Shown in pieces: positions 17,244 through 33,829 of a stretch of DNA of 64,000 nucleotides (its first letter is position 1; the number at the start of each line of letters is the position of its first letter). The notes below the pieces were generated by a model that was not told the DNA's origin, ran no database searches, and saw only the letters and a list, made by a program, of their open reading frames with translations. Source of the DNA: an uncultured Collinsella sp. (GTDB lineage: Bacteria; Actinomycetota; Coriobacteriia; Coriobacteriales; Coriobacteriaceae); assembly GCA_902470905.1 (NCBI GenBank), contig CABRIC010000002.1:1-64000 (forward strand), in the 5' to 3' direction. Made by a program: the position numbers and the translations under genes.

Positions 17244-17453
17244 GGTTCACGCACGAATCCGCTGCCAGAGACAGCCGGTGCAAACGGGCATCGCCCGCAA
17301 GCTTAATGGGATATCCCGCCAGCCGAGGTGGTCGAGTAGATATGTCTTCTCGCCCCCGTCGCTCATGCAGCGCGGGGGCTTTCTTTTTGGACATGCCCCC
17401 GTCACGTCCTTGTGGCGGACCGTGCCCGGAAAGAATTCGAGGAGGTGTAATTC
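17244..17453 (+). ncRNA. Ribosomal protein L10 leader
   Basis: GCTGCCAGAGACAGCCGGTG (17261-17280), a GGGCATCGCCC hairpin, CTTAATGGG and CCGCCAGCCGAGGTGG match the known L10 leader layout (GACAGC-GGTG, CTTAAT and GCCGAGG). In other bacteria L10(L12)4 binds this element to repress rplJL. A terminator hairpin follows at 17352-17388, which points to attenuation control. Confidence 0.8.
17352..17388 (+). terminator. Attenuator terminator in the rplJ leader
   Basis: GCCCCCGTCGCT pairs with AGCGCGGGGGC (one bulge), followed by TTTCTTTTT. It lies between the L10-binding region and rplJ, so it probably attenuates the operon. Confidence 0.75.
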
Positions 17454-17975
17454 ATGCCCCAGCAGTACAAAATCGACAAGGTTGCAGAGATCGAGTCCCG
17501 TATCGCCGAGAACGCCGGTCTGTTCGTCGTCAACTACAACGGTCTGACGGTTAAGCAGGCTCAGGAGCTGCGTCATCAGCTTCGCGAGTGCGGCGCCGAG
17601 ATGAAGGTCTACAAGAACAACCTGGTCAAGATTGCTCTCAAGAACCAGGAGCAGCCCGAGCTCGACGAGATCCTCGCCGGCCCCGTCGCTTATGTGTTCT
17701 ATGAGTCCGAGCCGGTCGAGGCCGCTAAGGCCCTTAAGGACTTCTCCGCTCAGTCCAAGGGCGTCCTTGAGATCAAGGGCGGTATCTCCGACGGCAAGGC
17801 CGTTTCCGCTGATGATGTTAAGGCTATCGCCGAGCTGCCCACCAAGGATCAGCTTCTCGGCCAGATCGCCGGTCTCATCTCCGGTTTCGCTCGCGACATC
17901 GCTGTCTGCGTCAACGGCGTTTCCTCTGGTCTCGCTCGTTCGATCCAGCAGGTCTCCGAGCAGAAGGCAGCCTAG
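17454..17975 (+). CDS. rplJ: 50S ribosomal protein L10
   Basis: A 173-residue L10. It has the conserved N-terminus YKIDKVAEIESRIAENAGLF, then the VKQAQELRHQLRECGAEMKV region, and an Ala-rich C-terminal helix that anchors L7/L12 dimers on the stalk. GAGGAGGTG precedes the ATG. It is the first gene of a two-gene unit with rplL, behind its own promoter and autoregulatory leader. rplK and rplA are not adjacent. Confidence 0.97.
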   Translation: MPQQYKIDKVAEIESRIAENAGLFVVNYNGLTVKQAQELRHQLRECGAEMKVYKNNLVKIALKNQEQPELDEILAGPVAYVFYESEPVEAAKALKDFSAQSKGVLEIKGGISDGKAVSADDVKAIAELPTKDQLLGQIAGLISGFARDIAVCVNGVSSGLARSIQQVSEQKAA

Positions 17976-18077
17976 TCGCTGTTTTCACCCGCGGCGGCAA
18001 CGCCGCACCCCTGGCGCATTCGCGCCGTGTTTTAACTGATCTCCGTGCACAGACACGGAAACCGAAAGGACTTAGAA

Positions 18078-18455
18078 ATGGCTAAGCTTACCACCGATGA
18101 GATCATCGATGCTCTTAAGGAAATGACCCTTCTCGAGGCTTCCGAGCTCGTCAAGGCTATCGAGGACACCTTTGGCGTTTCCGCCGCTGCTCCTGCCGCT
18201 GTTGTCGCCGCTCCCGCTGCTGGCGCTGCTGAGGCCGAGGAGAAGACCGAGTTTGACGTCGTGCTCGAGGGCTTCGGCGACAACAAGATCCAGGTCATCA
18301 AGGCCGTCCGTGAGCTCACCAGCCTTGGCCTGAAGGAGGCCAAGGAGGTCGTCGAGGGCGCTCCCAAGGCTGTTCTCGAGGGTGCCAAGAAGGAGGACGC
18401 CGAGGCTGCCAAGGAGAAGCTCGAGGCTGCTGGCGCTGCTGTCACCCTCAAGTAA
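18078..18455 (+). CDS. rplL: 50S ribosomal protein L7/L12
   Basis: A 125-residue stalk protein. An N-terminal dimerisation domain ([20 protein letters not shown]), a flexible Ala-rich hinge (residues 36-52) and the globular domain [10 protein letters not shown] onward are intact. It recruits translation GTPases. I start at 18078 (MAKLTTDE) after AAAGGACTTAGAA; an upstream in-frame ATG at 18045 would add 11 atypical residues. A strong terminator follows. Confidence 0.97.
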   Translation: MAKLTTDEIIDALKEMTLLEASELVKAIEDTFGVSAAAPAAVVAAPAAGAAEAEEKTEFDVVLEGFGDNKIQVIKAVRELTSLGLKEAKEVVEGAPKAVLEGAKKEDAEAAKEKLEAAGAAVTLK

Positions 18456-18483
18456 TCAGGTTTTCTCGCCAGATTTCTTTGCA

Positions 18484-18515
18484 GACGGGGTTCGCATTGC
18501 GAACCCCGTCTTTTT
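18484..18515 (+). terminator. rplJL terminator
   Basis: GACGGGGTTCG and CGAACCCCGTC form an 11-bp stem with a 5-nt loop, followed by TTTTT. It separates rplJL from galU and rpoBC. Confidence 0.9.
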
Positions 18516-18768
18516 CGTTTTGATCCCTCTATTTTGTTGGCTCGGCATACAAATTGCTGCCGCTTGCGGTGCTTTGGCGTTGCTACCGTTGGGCGATAAA
18601 ATTGCACCATTCGAGCAATAATTTGCGTTGACCTGCTGAAGAATGGCGCTTGCCTGCATTAACGTTAATTAGCAGCGGTAAGATACTTCGGTATCGCAAT
18701 TTGGTCTGCGGCCGCCGTGCCGCACGCACAGGGCGCGTCCTGCGCCTGCGAAAGGATCCTTGAATAAT

Positions 18769-19677
18769 ATGAAGGCAATCATCCCCGCCGCCGGTCTTGG
18801 CACGCGTTTTCTGCCTGGCACCAAGTGCACGCCCAAAGAGATGCTGCCGGTTCTCGACAAGCCGGTCATCCAGTATGTCGTCGAGGAGGCGCTCGACCCC
18901 GAGGAGGTCGACGACGCCATCATCGTTACCTCGCCCGGCAAGCCTGAGCTGCTGAACTACTTCCAGCCCGACCGTTCGCTCGAGAACCTGCTGCGCGAGC
19001 GCGGTAAGGACGCCTACGCCGACGCTGTCGCCCATGCGGGCGGTATGCCGGTCGACTTCCGCTATCAGTACGAGCCCAAGGGTCTCGGTCACGCCATTCG
19101 CTCTGCCGCCGACGCTGTGGCAGGGGAGAACTTCCTGGTTCTTCTGGGCGACTACGTTGTGCCCAACCGTGATATCTGCGACAAGATGCTTGCCGTCTCC
19201 AAGGAGCACGGTGGCGCTTCGGTTATCGCCGTTGCCGCGTGTGCTCCCGAGGAAGTTAGCCGCTACGGCGTTATCGCCGGTGAGCGCGTGGGCTCGCTCG
19301 AGGGCGCCGAGGATGTTGCCGATGGCGAGCCGGGTGCCGTGTGGCGCATCGGCGGCCTGGTGGAGAAGCCTGCCCCCGAGGCGGCTCCGTCCAACCTGTA
19401 CATCGTCGGTCGCTACCTCCTGTCTCCGCTGGTCATGGACCTGCTGGCCGATCAGCAGGCCGGTAAGGGCGGCGAGATCCAGCTGACCGACGCCATGGCC
19501 CGTTCGCTCGATCGCGAGGCCATGTATGCCGTCGTCATCGACCCACTGTCGGGCTACGACACCGGTACCCCGTCTGGCTGGATGGCCACCAACGCCCTCA
19601 TGGCTGCAAGCGATCCTCGTTTTGCAGGCGCCTTCTGGGATGCCATCGACGAGCGCGGCGGCTTGATGCGCAAGTAG
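18769..19677 (+). CDS. galU: UTP-glucose-1-phosphate uridylyltransferase
   Basis: A GalU of 302 residues with MKAIIPAAGLGTRFLPGTK, the nucleotide-binding loop, and PKEMLPVLDKPVIQYVVEEA. It makes UDP-glucose for cell-envelope glycans. Further family motifs are EPKGLGHAI, VLLGDYVV and GYDTGTPSGW. The ATG at 18769 matches family N-termini but lies 12 nt from AAAGGA; a TTG at 18760 would add MNN with too short a spacing. It lies between rplL and rpoB, both separated by terminators, which is an unusual position. Confidence 0.94.
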   Translation: MKAIIPAAGLGTRFLPGTKCTPKEMLPVLDKPVIQYVVEEALDPEEVDDAIIVTSPGKPELLNYFQPDRSLENLLRERGKDAYADAVAHAGGMPVDFRYQYEPKGLGHAIRSAADAVAGENFLVLLGDYVVPNRDICDKMLAVSKEHGGASVIAVAACAPEEVSRYGVIAGERVGSLEGAEDVADGEPGAVWRIGGLVEKPAPEAAPSNLYIVGRYLLSPLVMDLLADQQAGKGGEIQLTDAMARSLDREAMYAVVIDPLSGYDTGTPSGWMATNALMAASDPRFAGAFWDAIDERGGLMRK

Positions 19678-19697
19678 GCCTTCGGGCAACGATATTT

Positions 19698-19730
19698 ACG
19701 GGCGCGGACCTCGGTTCGCGCCCGTTTTTT
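19698..19730 (+). terminator. galU terminator
   Basis: ACGGGCGCG and CGCGCCCGT form a perfect 9-bp stem with a 10-nt loop, followed by TTTTTT. Confidence 0.9.
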
Positions 19731-19773
19731 ATAAGAGCTGCGATTGCCGGCCCTCTGTTCACAGAAAATATAT

Positions 19774-19785
19774 GAACATATGTTC
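19774..19785. promoter_or_regulatory. LexA (SOS)-box-like site
   Basis: GAACATATGTTC followed by G gives 13 of 14 bases of the Gram-positive LexA consensus CGAACATATGTTCG. It sits between galU and rpoB, about 90 bp upstream of the predicted rpoB -35 box. ACAGAAAA (19761-19768) and TTTTCTGT (19810-19817) flank it symmetrically. Confidence 0.5.
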
Positions 19786-19863
19786 GATGCACATACATCT
19801 ACCTGCATGTTTTCTGTCGAAAAACTTTGCTACTCCAAAAACTCAATCACGTCAAGGCTTTTC

Positions 19864-19891
19864 TTGCCCAACGGTCGGTACCTGATAAACT
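19864..19891 (+). promoter_or_regulatory. rpoB promoter
   Basis: TTGCCC (19864-19869) and TAAACT (19886-19891) are 16 nt apart, about 70 bp before the rpoB start. GGCGAAGC-TATGC-CTCGCC downstream can form a small leader hairpin. Confidence 0.5.
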
Positions 19892-19964
19892 ATTAGGTTG
19901 CGATAACTGGCGAAGCTATGCCTCGCCAATCCACCGAGCATTTCCGTGAAGGAGGAAAAACCTG

Positions 19965-23456
<3,492 letters not shown>

Positions 23457-23462
23457 TTGACT

Positions 23463-27938
<4,476 letters not shown>

Positions 27939-27967
27939 TTTCCTAGTACGTTAACCGTCCTTCCAAA

Positions 27968-28001
27968 GACCCGCTTCCCAACAGGGAAGCGGGTCTTTTT
28001 T
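27968..28001 (+). terminator. rpoBC terminator
   Basis: GACCCGCTTCCC-AACA-GGGAAGCGGGTC forms a perfect 12-bp stem, followed by TTTTTT. Confidence 0.95.
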
Positions 28002-28010
28002 GTTGAAGAA

Positions 28011-28047
28011 AACCTACCAAAAAGGGACAGGTTTATTTTGGTAGGTT
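28011..28047. repeat. REP-like hairpin (GGGACAG loop)
   Basis: AACCTACCAAAA and TTTTGGTAGGTT form a perfect 12-bp stem around AGGGACAGGTTTA. The complement of the loop with adjoining stem bases recurs at 29908-29925. Confidence 0.8.
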
Positions 28048-28139
28048 TTTCCTGCTTGAATTTGAAACATTCCGTTCGGTCAAACCGTATCTATGGTGAG
28101 GACCTCATCAAGAATCATTACCGTCACCGGGAGGTGATT

Positions 28140-28658
28140 ATGGAAGAACAAGCTTTTAGACAGGCGGTCGAAGATCACCGAGATGTCGTGTTTCGAATCG
28201 CATTGACGTACCTGCGCGATCGTGCCGATGCCGACGATATTGCCCAAGATGTCTTTCTTAAGTTGCTTAAAAGCGATGGACACTTTGAAAGTTGGGAACA
28301 TCTTCGCCGCTGGCTTATCCGGGTCACGATCAATGAATGTAAATCGCTCTTTCGAAAGCCATGGAGGCGTGTGGAGGATATTGAGAACCTGGCCGATTCG
28401 CTTTCGGCGGCGCAGGATGAGACCAAGGCGGTCCTGTCAGACGTTATGCGACTCCCGGAGCGATTCCGCGTTCCCATCGTGCTCTATTACTATCTGGGCT
28501 TTTCGACCTCAGAGATTGCCGAGTTGTTGCATGTGCCAGCCGCGACCGTTCGAACGCGCTTAGCTCGCGGTCGATCGAAGCTCAAATTCATCCTAGAGGA
28601 GGGCGACCGTGAAATCCAATCAAATCAAGCAGGCCTTCGAGTCCATCCAAGCCGATAG
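28140..28658 (+). CDS. ECF-type RNA polymerase sigma factor
   Basis: A 172-residue sigma-70 family protein. Region 2 includes RIALTYLRDRADADDIAQDV. Region 4 includes LYYYLGFSTSEIAELLHVPA, then TVRTRLARGRSKLKFIL. The ATG at 28140 follows GGGAGGTG; the in-frame extension to 28038 runs through the REP hairpin and is rejected. It overlaps the next gene by 50 nt, the usual sigma/anti-sigma coupling. An envelope or antimicrobial stress signal is likely but not shown. Confidence 0.9.
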   Translation: MEEQAFRQAVEDHRDVVFRIALTYLRDRADADDIAQDVFLKLLKSDGHFESWEHLRRWLIRVTINECKSLFRKPWRRVEDIENLADSLSAAQDETKAVLSDVMRLPERFRVPIVLYYYLGFSTSEIAELLHVPAATVRTRLARGRSKLKFILEEGDREIQSNQAGLRVHPSR

Positions 28659-29685
28659 CGATCTTGCAGATCGCGTCCTTAATACCGCTGCGGGTGAGCC
28701 GCTTCGCCGAAAGGGTCACGCGAAGCCTCTGTATGTTGCCGTGATCGGATGCCTTGCCGGAGTGCTGGCGACCGGAGGGGTCGCCTACGCCGTTATCAAT
28801 TCCAGCTATTTTGCCTCAGCCTGGGGAAACCACGGCAACGGGGATTCCATTACCTGGACAAACGGCGGCTCATCGGGGACTAAATATACCTACACCAGGG
28901 AGTTTGGTGATGGCATCGCGCCCCAAAGCCTGGAGGGTGCAGTCCAGGAGGTTAATCTGTCCGTCGAGGGCAACGGCTATACGCTCGATATCCATGAGAT
29001 GGCAATCGACCAAAACGGCTGCGGAGCCGTGACGTTTACGTTGTCCAATCCAAATGGAGTTAACTACTACAAGCCAGCAGCAGAGACAGGCGAACTTGTT
29101 CTCTATGGTGAAGAAGAACAAGGCATCGGCACGCCAAGCATGAACTTCGGCGAGGAATGGGCTGACACACGCTGCACAATTGATAAGGACACATCAAGCG
29201 ACACGGTCATTAATGGCACGATGTACTTTGCCTCGTGGGATCGCGAGCGAGATTTGGGACATGCGGTCAGCTGGAATATCTGCTGGACTGAGGGCGAAGG
29301 CGAGGACGCGAAGCTGCTCGAGGCATCGACGCCAGAGTTTAACGTCGGAGCGCACGTCGATACAAAGGAACTCCGCTCCGATGACTCGCCTCTCGAGATC
29401 AGTCCGTTTTCCATCCAGACGCATATCGATGATCTGGGCTATGAAGCAGTTGATCATAAATTGACCGTCACCTACAAGGATGGATCGGAGCAGATTATCG
29501 AAGATGACGACGCAGGGGTGTTCAACTTCTATGTTTCGCTGGCGCGCAATAGCGGAGAGAACAACTGGGTGCCGACAAAACTGATCAATGTCGATCAAGT
29601 GGTCTCGGTAACCCTTGAGGGCACGAGATACACATCAACAGGAGAGACCGAAACAGAAGTACCCTTTACCATCGTCTATTCGTAA
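28609..29685 (+). CDS. Membrane anti-sigma-like protein (DUF4179 style)
   Basis: A 358-residue protein with a cytoplasmic N-terminus of about 40 residues, one transmembrane helix (about 41-63, LYVAVIGCLAGVLATGGVAY) and a large extracytoplasmic domain rich in beta-strand patterns. It starts with GTG inside the sigma gene after GAGGAGGG. The layout fits DUF4179-type partners of ECF factors, which sequester the sigma until the outer domain senses a signal. No zinc-binding HxxxCxxC motif is present. The precise family is inference. Confidence 0.75.
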   Translation: MKSNQIKQAFESIQADSDLADRVLNTAAGEPLRRKGHAKPLYVAVIGCLAGVLATGGVAYAVINSSYFASAWGNHGNGDSITWTNGGSSGTKYTYTREFGDGIAPQSLEGAVQEVNLSVEGNGYTLDIHEMAIDQNGCGAVTFTLSNPNGVNYYKPAAETGELVLYGEEEQGIGTPSMNFGEEWADTRCTIDKDTSSDTVINGTMYFASWDRERDLGHAVSWNICWTEGEGEDAKLLEASTPEFNVGAHVDTKELRSDDSPLEISPFSIQTHIDDLGYEAVDHKLTVTYKDGSEQIIEDDDAGVFNFYVSLARNSGENNWVPTKLINVDQVVSVTLEGTRYTSTGETETEVPFTIVYS

Positions 29686-29689
29686 GGTC

Positions 29690-29725
29690 TAGGCCGCTTC
29701 CCAAGAGGGGAAGCGGCCTATTTTG
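29690..29725 (+). terminator. Terminator of the sigma/anti-sigma unit
   Basis: TAGGCCGCTTCCC and GGGAAGCGGCCTA form a perfect 13-bp stem, followed by TTTTG. Confidence 0.92.
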
Positions 29726-29764
29726 CGTTGCATGGGTGGTTAAAGCGGGCGATATTCGTCTGAA

Positions 29765-29895
29765 TTTCGGAAGTATGCGGCAAAATCCCGATAGGCCGAC
29801 CACGCCGCATATGCTCAATCGCTCTACCCTCGGGTTTGTTATCGCAAAATCCCTGTGTGCTCGGCAAGTTCAAAATTTGCCGCATACTTCCGAAA
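29765..29895. repeat. Long-loop inverted repeat
   Basis: TTTCGGAAGTATGCGGCAA (29765-29783) and its exact complement (29877-29895) bracket 93 nt with no reading frame of note. The complement of the GGGACAG-type loop follows at 29908-29925. Function is unknown. Confidence 0.75.
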
Positions 29896-29954
29896 GCGCC
29901 GCCGATATAAACCTGTCCCTTTTTGCCAGGGAACGTTGCCCCAACGATCACGTC

Positions 29955-30094
29955 GGATTCCCGGGCCGGGCGGCACAGGGGATTAAGTTTGTCGCGAGTT
30001 CCGTACGAGCCGGAGGCCACTTAATGTGGCCTCCGTGCGAGCCAGGACTGTAGAGCAGCAAACTTAAAACCTGGGCCGCCCGGACCGGGAATCC
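29955..30094 (+). repeat. Large hairpin element, copy B (upstream of rpsL)
   Basis: The outer arms 29955-29990 and 30060-30094 pair almost completely, with four mismatched or unpaired bases over about 36 positions. The apical stem is CGGAGGCCAC-TTAAT-GTGGCCTCCG (30011-30035). The flanking single-strand segments CGCGAGTTCCG and AGGACTG are those of copy C. It lies downstream of the sigma-unit terminator and upstream of the rpsL promoter. Confidence 0.9.
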
Positions 30095-30154
30095 GCCCAT
30101 GCGCGCAGAAGGGGATTCCTTTTGTGTAGGGTTTGCGGAAATGTGCCAATTTTG

Positions 30155-30207
30155 GGATACGCCCGGCGGCGTGGTCTGTTGACGGCACAGCTAACGCCAC
30201 GTATCCT
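30155..30207 (+). promoter_or_regulatory. rpsL promoter and upstream shared motif
   Basis: TTGACG (30179-30184) and TATCCT (30202-30207) are 17 nt apart. Just upstream, GGATACGCCCG followed by GCGGCGTG (30155-30173) resembles motifs ahead of rplC (47427) and rplB (49292). Confidence 0.65.
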
Positions 30208-30300
30208 ATCGAACTGCGTGTTTCGTAGGGGGATGCTGACCCCTCGATTCAAGCCGTTGCACTTTACAGAAAGCTGGAATCATTCGAGAAGGAGTACGCT

Positions 30301-30678
30301 TTGCCTACTATTAACCAGCTGGTTCGCCAGGGCCGTCGTTCCGTGCCCAAGAAGTCCAAGAACGCTGCTCTGCAGCACAACTCCCAGAAGCGCGGCGTGT
30401 GCACCCGCGTCTTCACCACGAGCCCCAAGAAGCCGAACTCGGCTCTTCGTAAGGTTGCCCGTGTTCGCCTCGTCAACGGCATCGAAGTTACTGCTTACAT
30501 CCCGGGTGAGGGCCACAACCTGCAGGAGCACTCCATCGTGCTCGTCCGCGGCGGTCGTGTCCGTGACCTCCCTGGTGTCCGTTATCACGTCATCCGTGGC
30601 GCCTACGACGCTGCTCCGGTCCAGAACCGTATGCAGGCCCGTTCCAAGTACGGTGCTAAGCGCCCCAAGGCTAAATAA
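30301..30678 (+). CDS. rpsL: 30S ribosomal protein S12
   Basis: A 125-residue S12 with [11 protein letters not shown] at the start. The decoding-site loops [19 protein letters not shown] and [19 protein letters not shown] segments carry the lysines at which streptomycin resistance arises in other bacteria (PKKPNS and GRVRDLPG are wild-type). It starts with TTG after GAAGGAG. It leads the rpsL-rpsG-fusA-rpsJ unit. Confidence 0.97.
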   Translation: MPTINQLVRQGRRSVPKKSKNAALQHNSQKRGVCTRVFTTSPKKPNSALRKVARVRLVNGIEVTAYIPGEGHNLQEHSIVLVRGGRVRDLPGVRYHVIRGAYDAAPVQNRMQARSKYGAKRPKAK

Positions 30679-30751
30679 GCCAGATAACGTTTTGATACTT
30701 TCGCCGTGTGCCGCCTAAGCGCCGCACGGTAGACACTTAAGGAGATTTCAC

Positions 30752-31225
30752 ATGCCGCGTCGTGCAGCAGCTAATCGTCGTGAGGTTCAGCCTGACGCCG
30801 TTTACAACAACCGCCTGGTGACTCAGCTCATCAACAAGGTCCTTCTTGACGGCAAGAAGGCCACCGCTGAGCGCATCGTTTACACCGCTTTCGAGATCGT
30901 TGCCGAGAAGTCCGAGGGTGGCGACGCTCTCGCTACCTTCAAGAAGGCTATGGACAACGTCAAGCCCACGCTCGAGGTTAAGCCCAAGCGTGTCGGTGGC
31001 GCTACCTATCAGGTCCCGATGGAGGTCAACTCCCGTCGTTCCACCGCTCTGGGTATCCGCTGGATCGTCAACTTCTCCCGCGCTCGCAAGGAGAAGACCA
31101 TGGCCGAGCGTCTCGCCAACGAGATTCTCGACGCCTCCAACGGCCTGGGCGCTTCCGTCAAGAAGCGTGAGGACGTCTTCAAGATGGCCGAGGCCAACCG
31201 CGCGTTCTCTCACTATCGTTGGTAA
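30752..31225 (+). CDS. rpsG: 30S ribosomal protein S7
   Basis: A 157-residue S7 with [34 protein letters not shown] and the C-terminal helix ending NRAFSHYRW. It nucleates the 30S head and contacts E-site tRNA. TAAGGAG precedes the start. It lies 73 bp after rpsL in the standard str order. Confidence 0.97.
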   Translation: MPRRAAANRREVQPDAVYNNRLVTQLINKVLLDGKKATAERIVYTAFEIVAEKSEGGDALATFKKAMDNVKPTLEVKPKRVGGATYQVPMEVNSRRSTALGIRWIVNFSRARKEKTMAERLANEILDASNGLGASVKKREDVFKMAEANRAFSHYRW

Positions 31226-31244
31226 GTTAAGGTAAGGAACTAAC

Positions 31245-33344
31245 ATGGCTAAGCCTAAGTACAAGCTTTCCGATACCCGTAACATCGGCATCATGGCTCA
31301 CATCGATGCCGGTAAGACCACCACGACCGAGCGTATTCTTTACTACACCGGTAAGACCCACAAGATCGGTGAGGTTCATGAGGGCGCTGCCACCATGGAC
31401 TGGATGGTTCAGGAGCAGGAGCGCGGCGTAACCATTACCTCCGCTGCTACCACGTGCTTCTGGAACAAGGACGGTAAGGACTACCGCATCCAGATCATCG
31501 ACACCCCGGGCCACGTTGACTTCACCGCTGAGGTCGAGCGCTGCCTGCGCGTCCTCGATGGCGCTGTCGCCGTCTTCGACGCCGTTGCCGGCGTTCAGCC
31601 CCAGTCTGAGACCGTTTGGCGTCAGGCTTCTACCTTCAACGTCCCCCGTATCGCCTTCATCAACAAGTATGACCGCGTGGGCGCTGACTTCTTCAACGCT
31701 ATCGAGACCATGAAGGATCGTCTCGACGCTAACGCCGTGGCCGCTCAGGTCCCGATGGGCGCCGAGGACAACTTCTGGGGCGTCATCGACCTCGTCACCA
31801 TGACCGCATGGGACTTCAAGGCCGACGACAAGGGCATGACCTACCCCGAGCCGATGGACGAGATCCCGGCTGAGTTCGCCGACATCGCTGCCACCAAGCG
31901 CGAGGAGCTCCTCGACGCTGCTGCCAGCTTTGACGACGAGCTCATGGAGAAGATCCTCATGGAGGAGGACTTCACCGTCGAGGAGCTCAAGGCTGCTCTG
32001 CGTAAGGGCGTTCTGGCCAACGAGCTCAACCTCGTCTTCGTGGGCTCCGCCTACAAGAACAAGGGCGTCCAGGAGCTGCTCGACGCTGTCGTCGACTACC
32101 TGCCCAGCCCGCTCGACGTTGAGGCCGTCACCGGTACCGATCCGGACACCGGTGAGGAGATCCAGCGTCATCCTTCCTTCGACGAGCCCTTCTCCGGCCT
32201 GGTCTTCAAGATCATGACCGACCCGTTCGTCGGTAAGCTCACCTATGTCCGCGTTTACTCCGGCCGCGCCGAGTCCGGCTCCTACGTGGTCAACGCTTCC
32301 AACGGTCAGCGCGAGCGTCTCGGCCGCATCCTCGAGATGAACGCCGCCGAGCGTATCGACCGTGACGACGCTGCCGCTGGCGACATCGTCGCTTGCGTCG
32401 GCTTCAAGAACTCCACCACCGGTGACACCCTGTGCGCCGAGGGCAAGGAGATCGTCCTCGAGAAGATCGAGTTCGCTAAGCCCGTTATCGACGTTGCCAT
32501 CGAGCCCAAGACCAAGGCCGAGCAGGACAAGATGTCCCTGGCTCTGACCAAGCTCGCCGAGGAGGACCCGACCTTCCAGGTGTCCACCAACCACGAGACC
32601 GGCCAGACCATCATCGCCGGCATGGGCGAGCTGCACCTCGAGATCATCGTCGACCGTCTGCTCCGCGAGTTCAAGGTTGACGCTAACGTCGGTAAGCCCC
32701 AGGTCGCCTACCGCGAGACCGCTGGTCACGACGTCGAGAAGGCTGAGGGCAAGTTCGTCCGTCAGTCCGGCGGTCGCGGTCAGTACGGCCACGCTGTCAT
32801 CAAGCTCGAGAAGATGGAGGAGGGCTTCGGCTACGAGTTCGTCAACGCTATCGTCGGCGGCGTCGTGCCCAAGGAGTACATCCCGTCCATCGACAAGGGC
32901 ATCCAGGAGGCCCTGAACACCGGTGTTATCGCCGGCTTCCCGGTCCTCGACGTTAAGGTCACCCTGTTCGACGGTTCTTACCACGAGGTCGACTCCTCCG
33001 AGGCCGCCTTCAAGATCGCCGGTTCCATGGCTATCAAGGACGCCCTCAAGAAGTCCGATCCGCAGCTGCTCGAGCCGATCATGGCTGTCGAGGTCGAGAC
33101 CCCCGAGCAGTACATGGGCGACGTTATGGGCAACCTCTCCGGTCGCCGCGGCAAGATCGAGGGCATGGAGGATCGCAAGAACAGCAAGCTCATCCGTGCC
33201 AAGGTGCCGCTGGGCGAGATGTTCGGTTACGCTACCGACCTTCGCTCCCAGACCCAGGGCCGTGCATCCTACACGATGCAGTTCGACTCTTATGAGCCCG
33301 CGCCCAAGTCCATCGTGGACGAGGTCATGAGCAAGAACGCCTAA
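31245..33344 (+). CDS. fusA: Elongation factor G
   Basis: A 699-residue translational GTPase. G1 is [16 protein letters not shown]2 includes [12 protein letters not shown]3 is DTPGHVDF and G4 is NKYD ([10 protein letters not shown]). Domains II-V follow at the expected length. It drives ribosomal translocation. The gene lies 19 bp after rpsG. NKYD replaces the more usual NKMD; this conserves the Asn, Lys and Asp. Confidence 0.98.
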   Translation: MAKPKYKLSDTRNIGIMAHIDAGKTTTTERILYYTGKTHKIGEVHEGAATMDWMVQEQERGVTITSAATTCFWNKDGKDYRIQIIDTPGHVDFTAEVERCLRVLDGAVAVFDAVAGVQPQSETVWRQASTFNVPRIAFINKYDRVGADFFNAIETMKDRLDANAVAAQVPMGAEDNFWGVIDLVTMTAWDFKADDKGMTYPEPMDEIPAEFADIAATKREELLDAAASFDDELMEKILMEEDFTVEELKAALRKGVLANELNLVFVGSAYKNKGVQELLDAVVDYLPSPLDVEAVTGTDPDTGEEIQRHPSFDEPFSGLVFKIMTDPFVGKLTYVRVYSGRAESGSYVVNASNGQRERLGRILEMNAAERIDRDDAAAGDIVACVGFKNSTTGDTLCAEGKEIVLEKIEFAKPVIDVAIEPKTKAEQDKMSLALTKLAEEDPTFQVSTNHETGQTIIAGMGELHLEIIVDRLLREFKVDANVGKPQVAYRETAGHDVEKAEGKFVRQSGGRGQYGHAVIKLEKMEEGFGYEFVNAIVGGVVPKEYIPSIDKGIQEALNTGVIAGFPVLDVKVTLFDGSYHEVDSSEAAFKIAGSMAIKDALKKSDPQLLEPIMAVEVETPEQYMGDVMGNLSGRRGKIEGMEDRKNSKLIRAKVPLGEMFGYATDLRSQTQGRASYTMQFDSYEPAPKSIVDEVMSKNA

Positions 33345-33404
33345 GTTCGAGCTCTCTGTTACGTAATCCGCGAGAACATCTCTCGCACTCTTTGGAGGTT
33401 TAAG

Positions 33405-33713
33405 TTGGCTACCCAGAAGATCCGCATTCGCCTCAAGGGCTATGATCACGAGGTCGTCGATCAGTCCGCGAAGCTCATCGTCGAGACCGCTCAGAAGACC
33501 GGCGCTCGCGTTTCCGGTCCTGTCCCCCTGCCCACCGAGCGTAACCTGTACACGGTTATCCGCTCGCCGCACGTGAACAAGGACTCCCGTGAGCAGTTCG
33601 AGATGCGCACCCACAAGCGCCTCATCGACATCCTCGACCCCACCTCGGGCACCGTTGATTCGCTCATGCGTCTCGACCTCCCCGCTGGCGTCGACATCGA
33701 CATCAAGCTCTAA
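33405..33713 (+). CDS. rpsJ: 30S ribosomal protein S10
   Basis: A 102-residue S10 ([20 protein letters not shown], then [20 protein letters not shown] and the C-terminal GVDIDIKL). It starts with TTG after TTTGGAGG. tuf is absent between fusA and rpsJ. A strong terminator follows directly, so rpsJ is the last gene of the str unit here rather than the first of an S10 operon; rplC is 14 kb away. Confidence 0.97.
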   Translation: MATQKIRIRLKGYDHEVVDQSAKLIVETAQKTGARVSGPVPLPTERNLYTVIRSPHVNKDSREQFEMRTHKRLIDILDPTSGTVDSLMRLDLPAGVDIDIKL

Positions 33714-33736
33714 GCGATATCGCTCATAGCTTACAG

Positions 33737-33770
33737 AGCCCCGCTGCCATGTTGGTAGCGGGGCTTTTTT
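33737..33770 (+). terminator. Terminator after rpsJ
   Basis: AGCCCCGCTGCC and GGTAGCGGGGCT form a 12-bp stem (one G-T pair), followed by TTTTTT. Confidence 0.93.
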
Positions 33771-33829
33771 GTTTTGAATGGTGGCCTTGGGGGCCCGGAT
33801 AATGCGGCCGAATGGGTGGCTATGGCGTC

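Noticed and set aside
17321..17342. A tRNA-like start (GCCGAGGTGGTCGAGTAGA)
   Set aside because: It resembles a Ser or Leu tRNA 5' part, but no anticodon arm, T arm or acceptor complement follows. It fits the L10 leader.
29955..30094. Retron msr-msd element
   Set aside because: Paired outer arms and an inner hairpin are reminiscent, but no reverse transcriptase gene is near any of the three copies.
31227..33614. A 795-codon minus-strand open frame over fusA
   Set aside because: It is the mirror of the fusA coding sequence with no family motif and no ribosome site.
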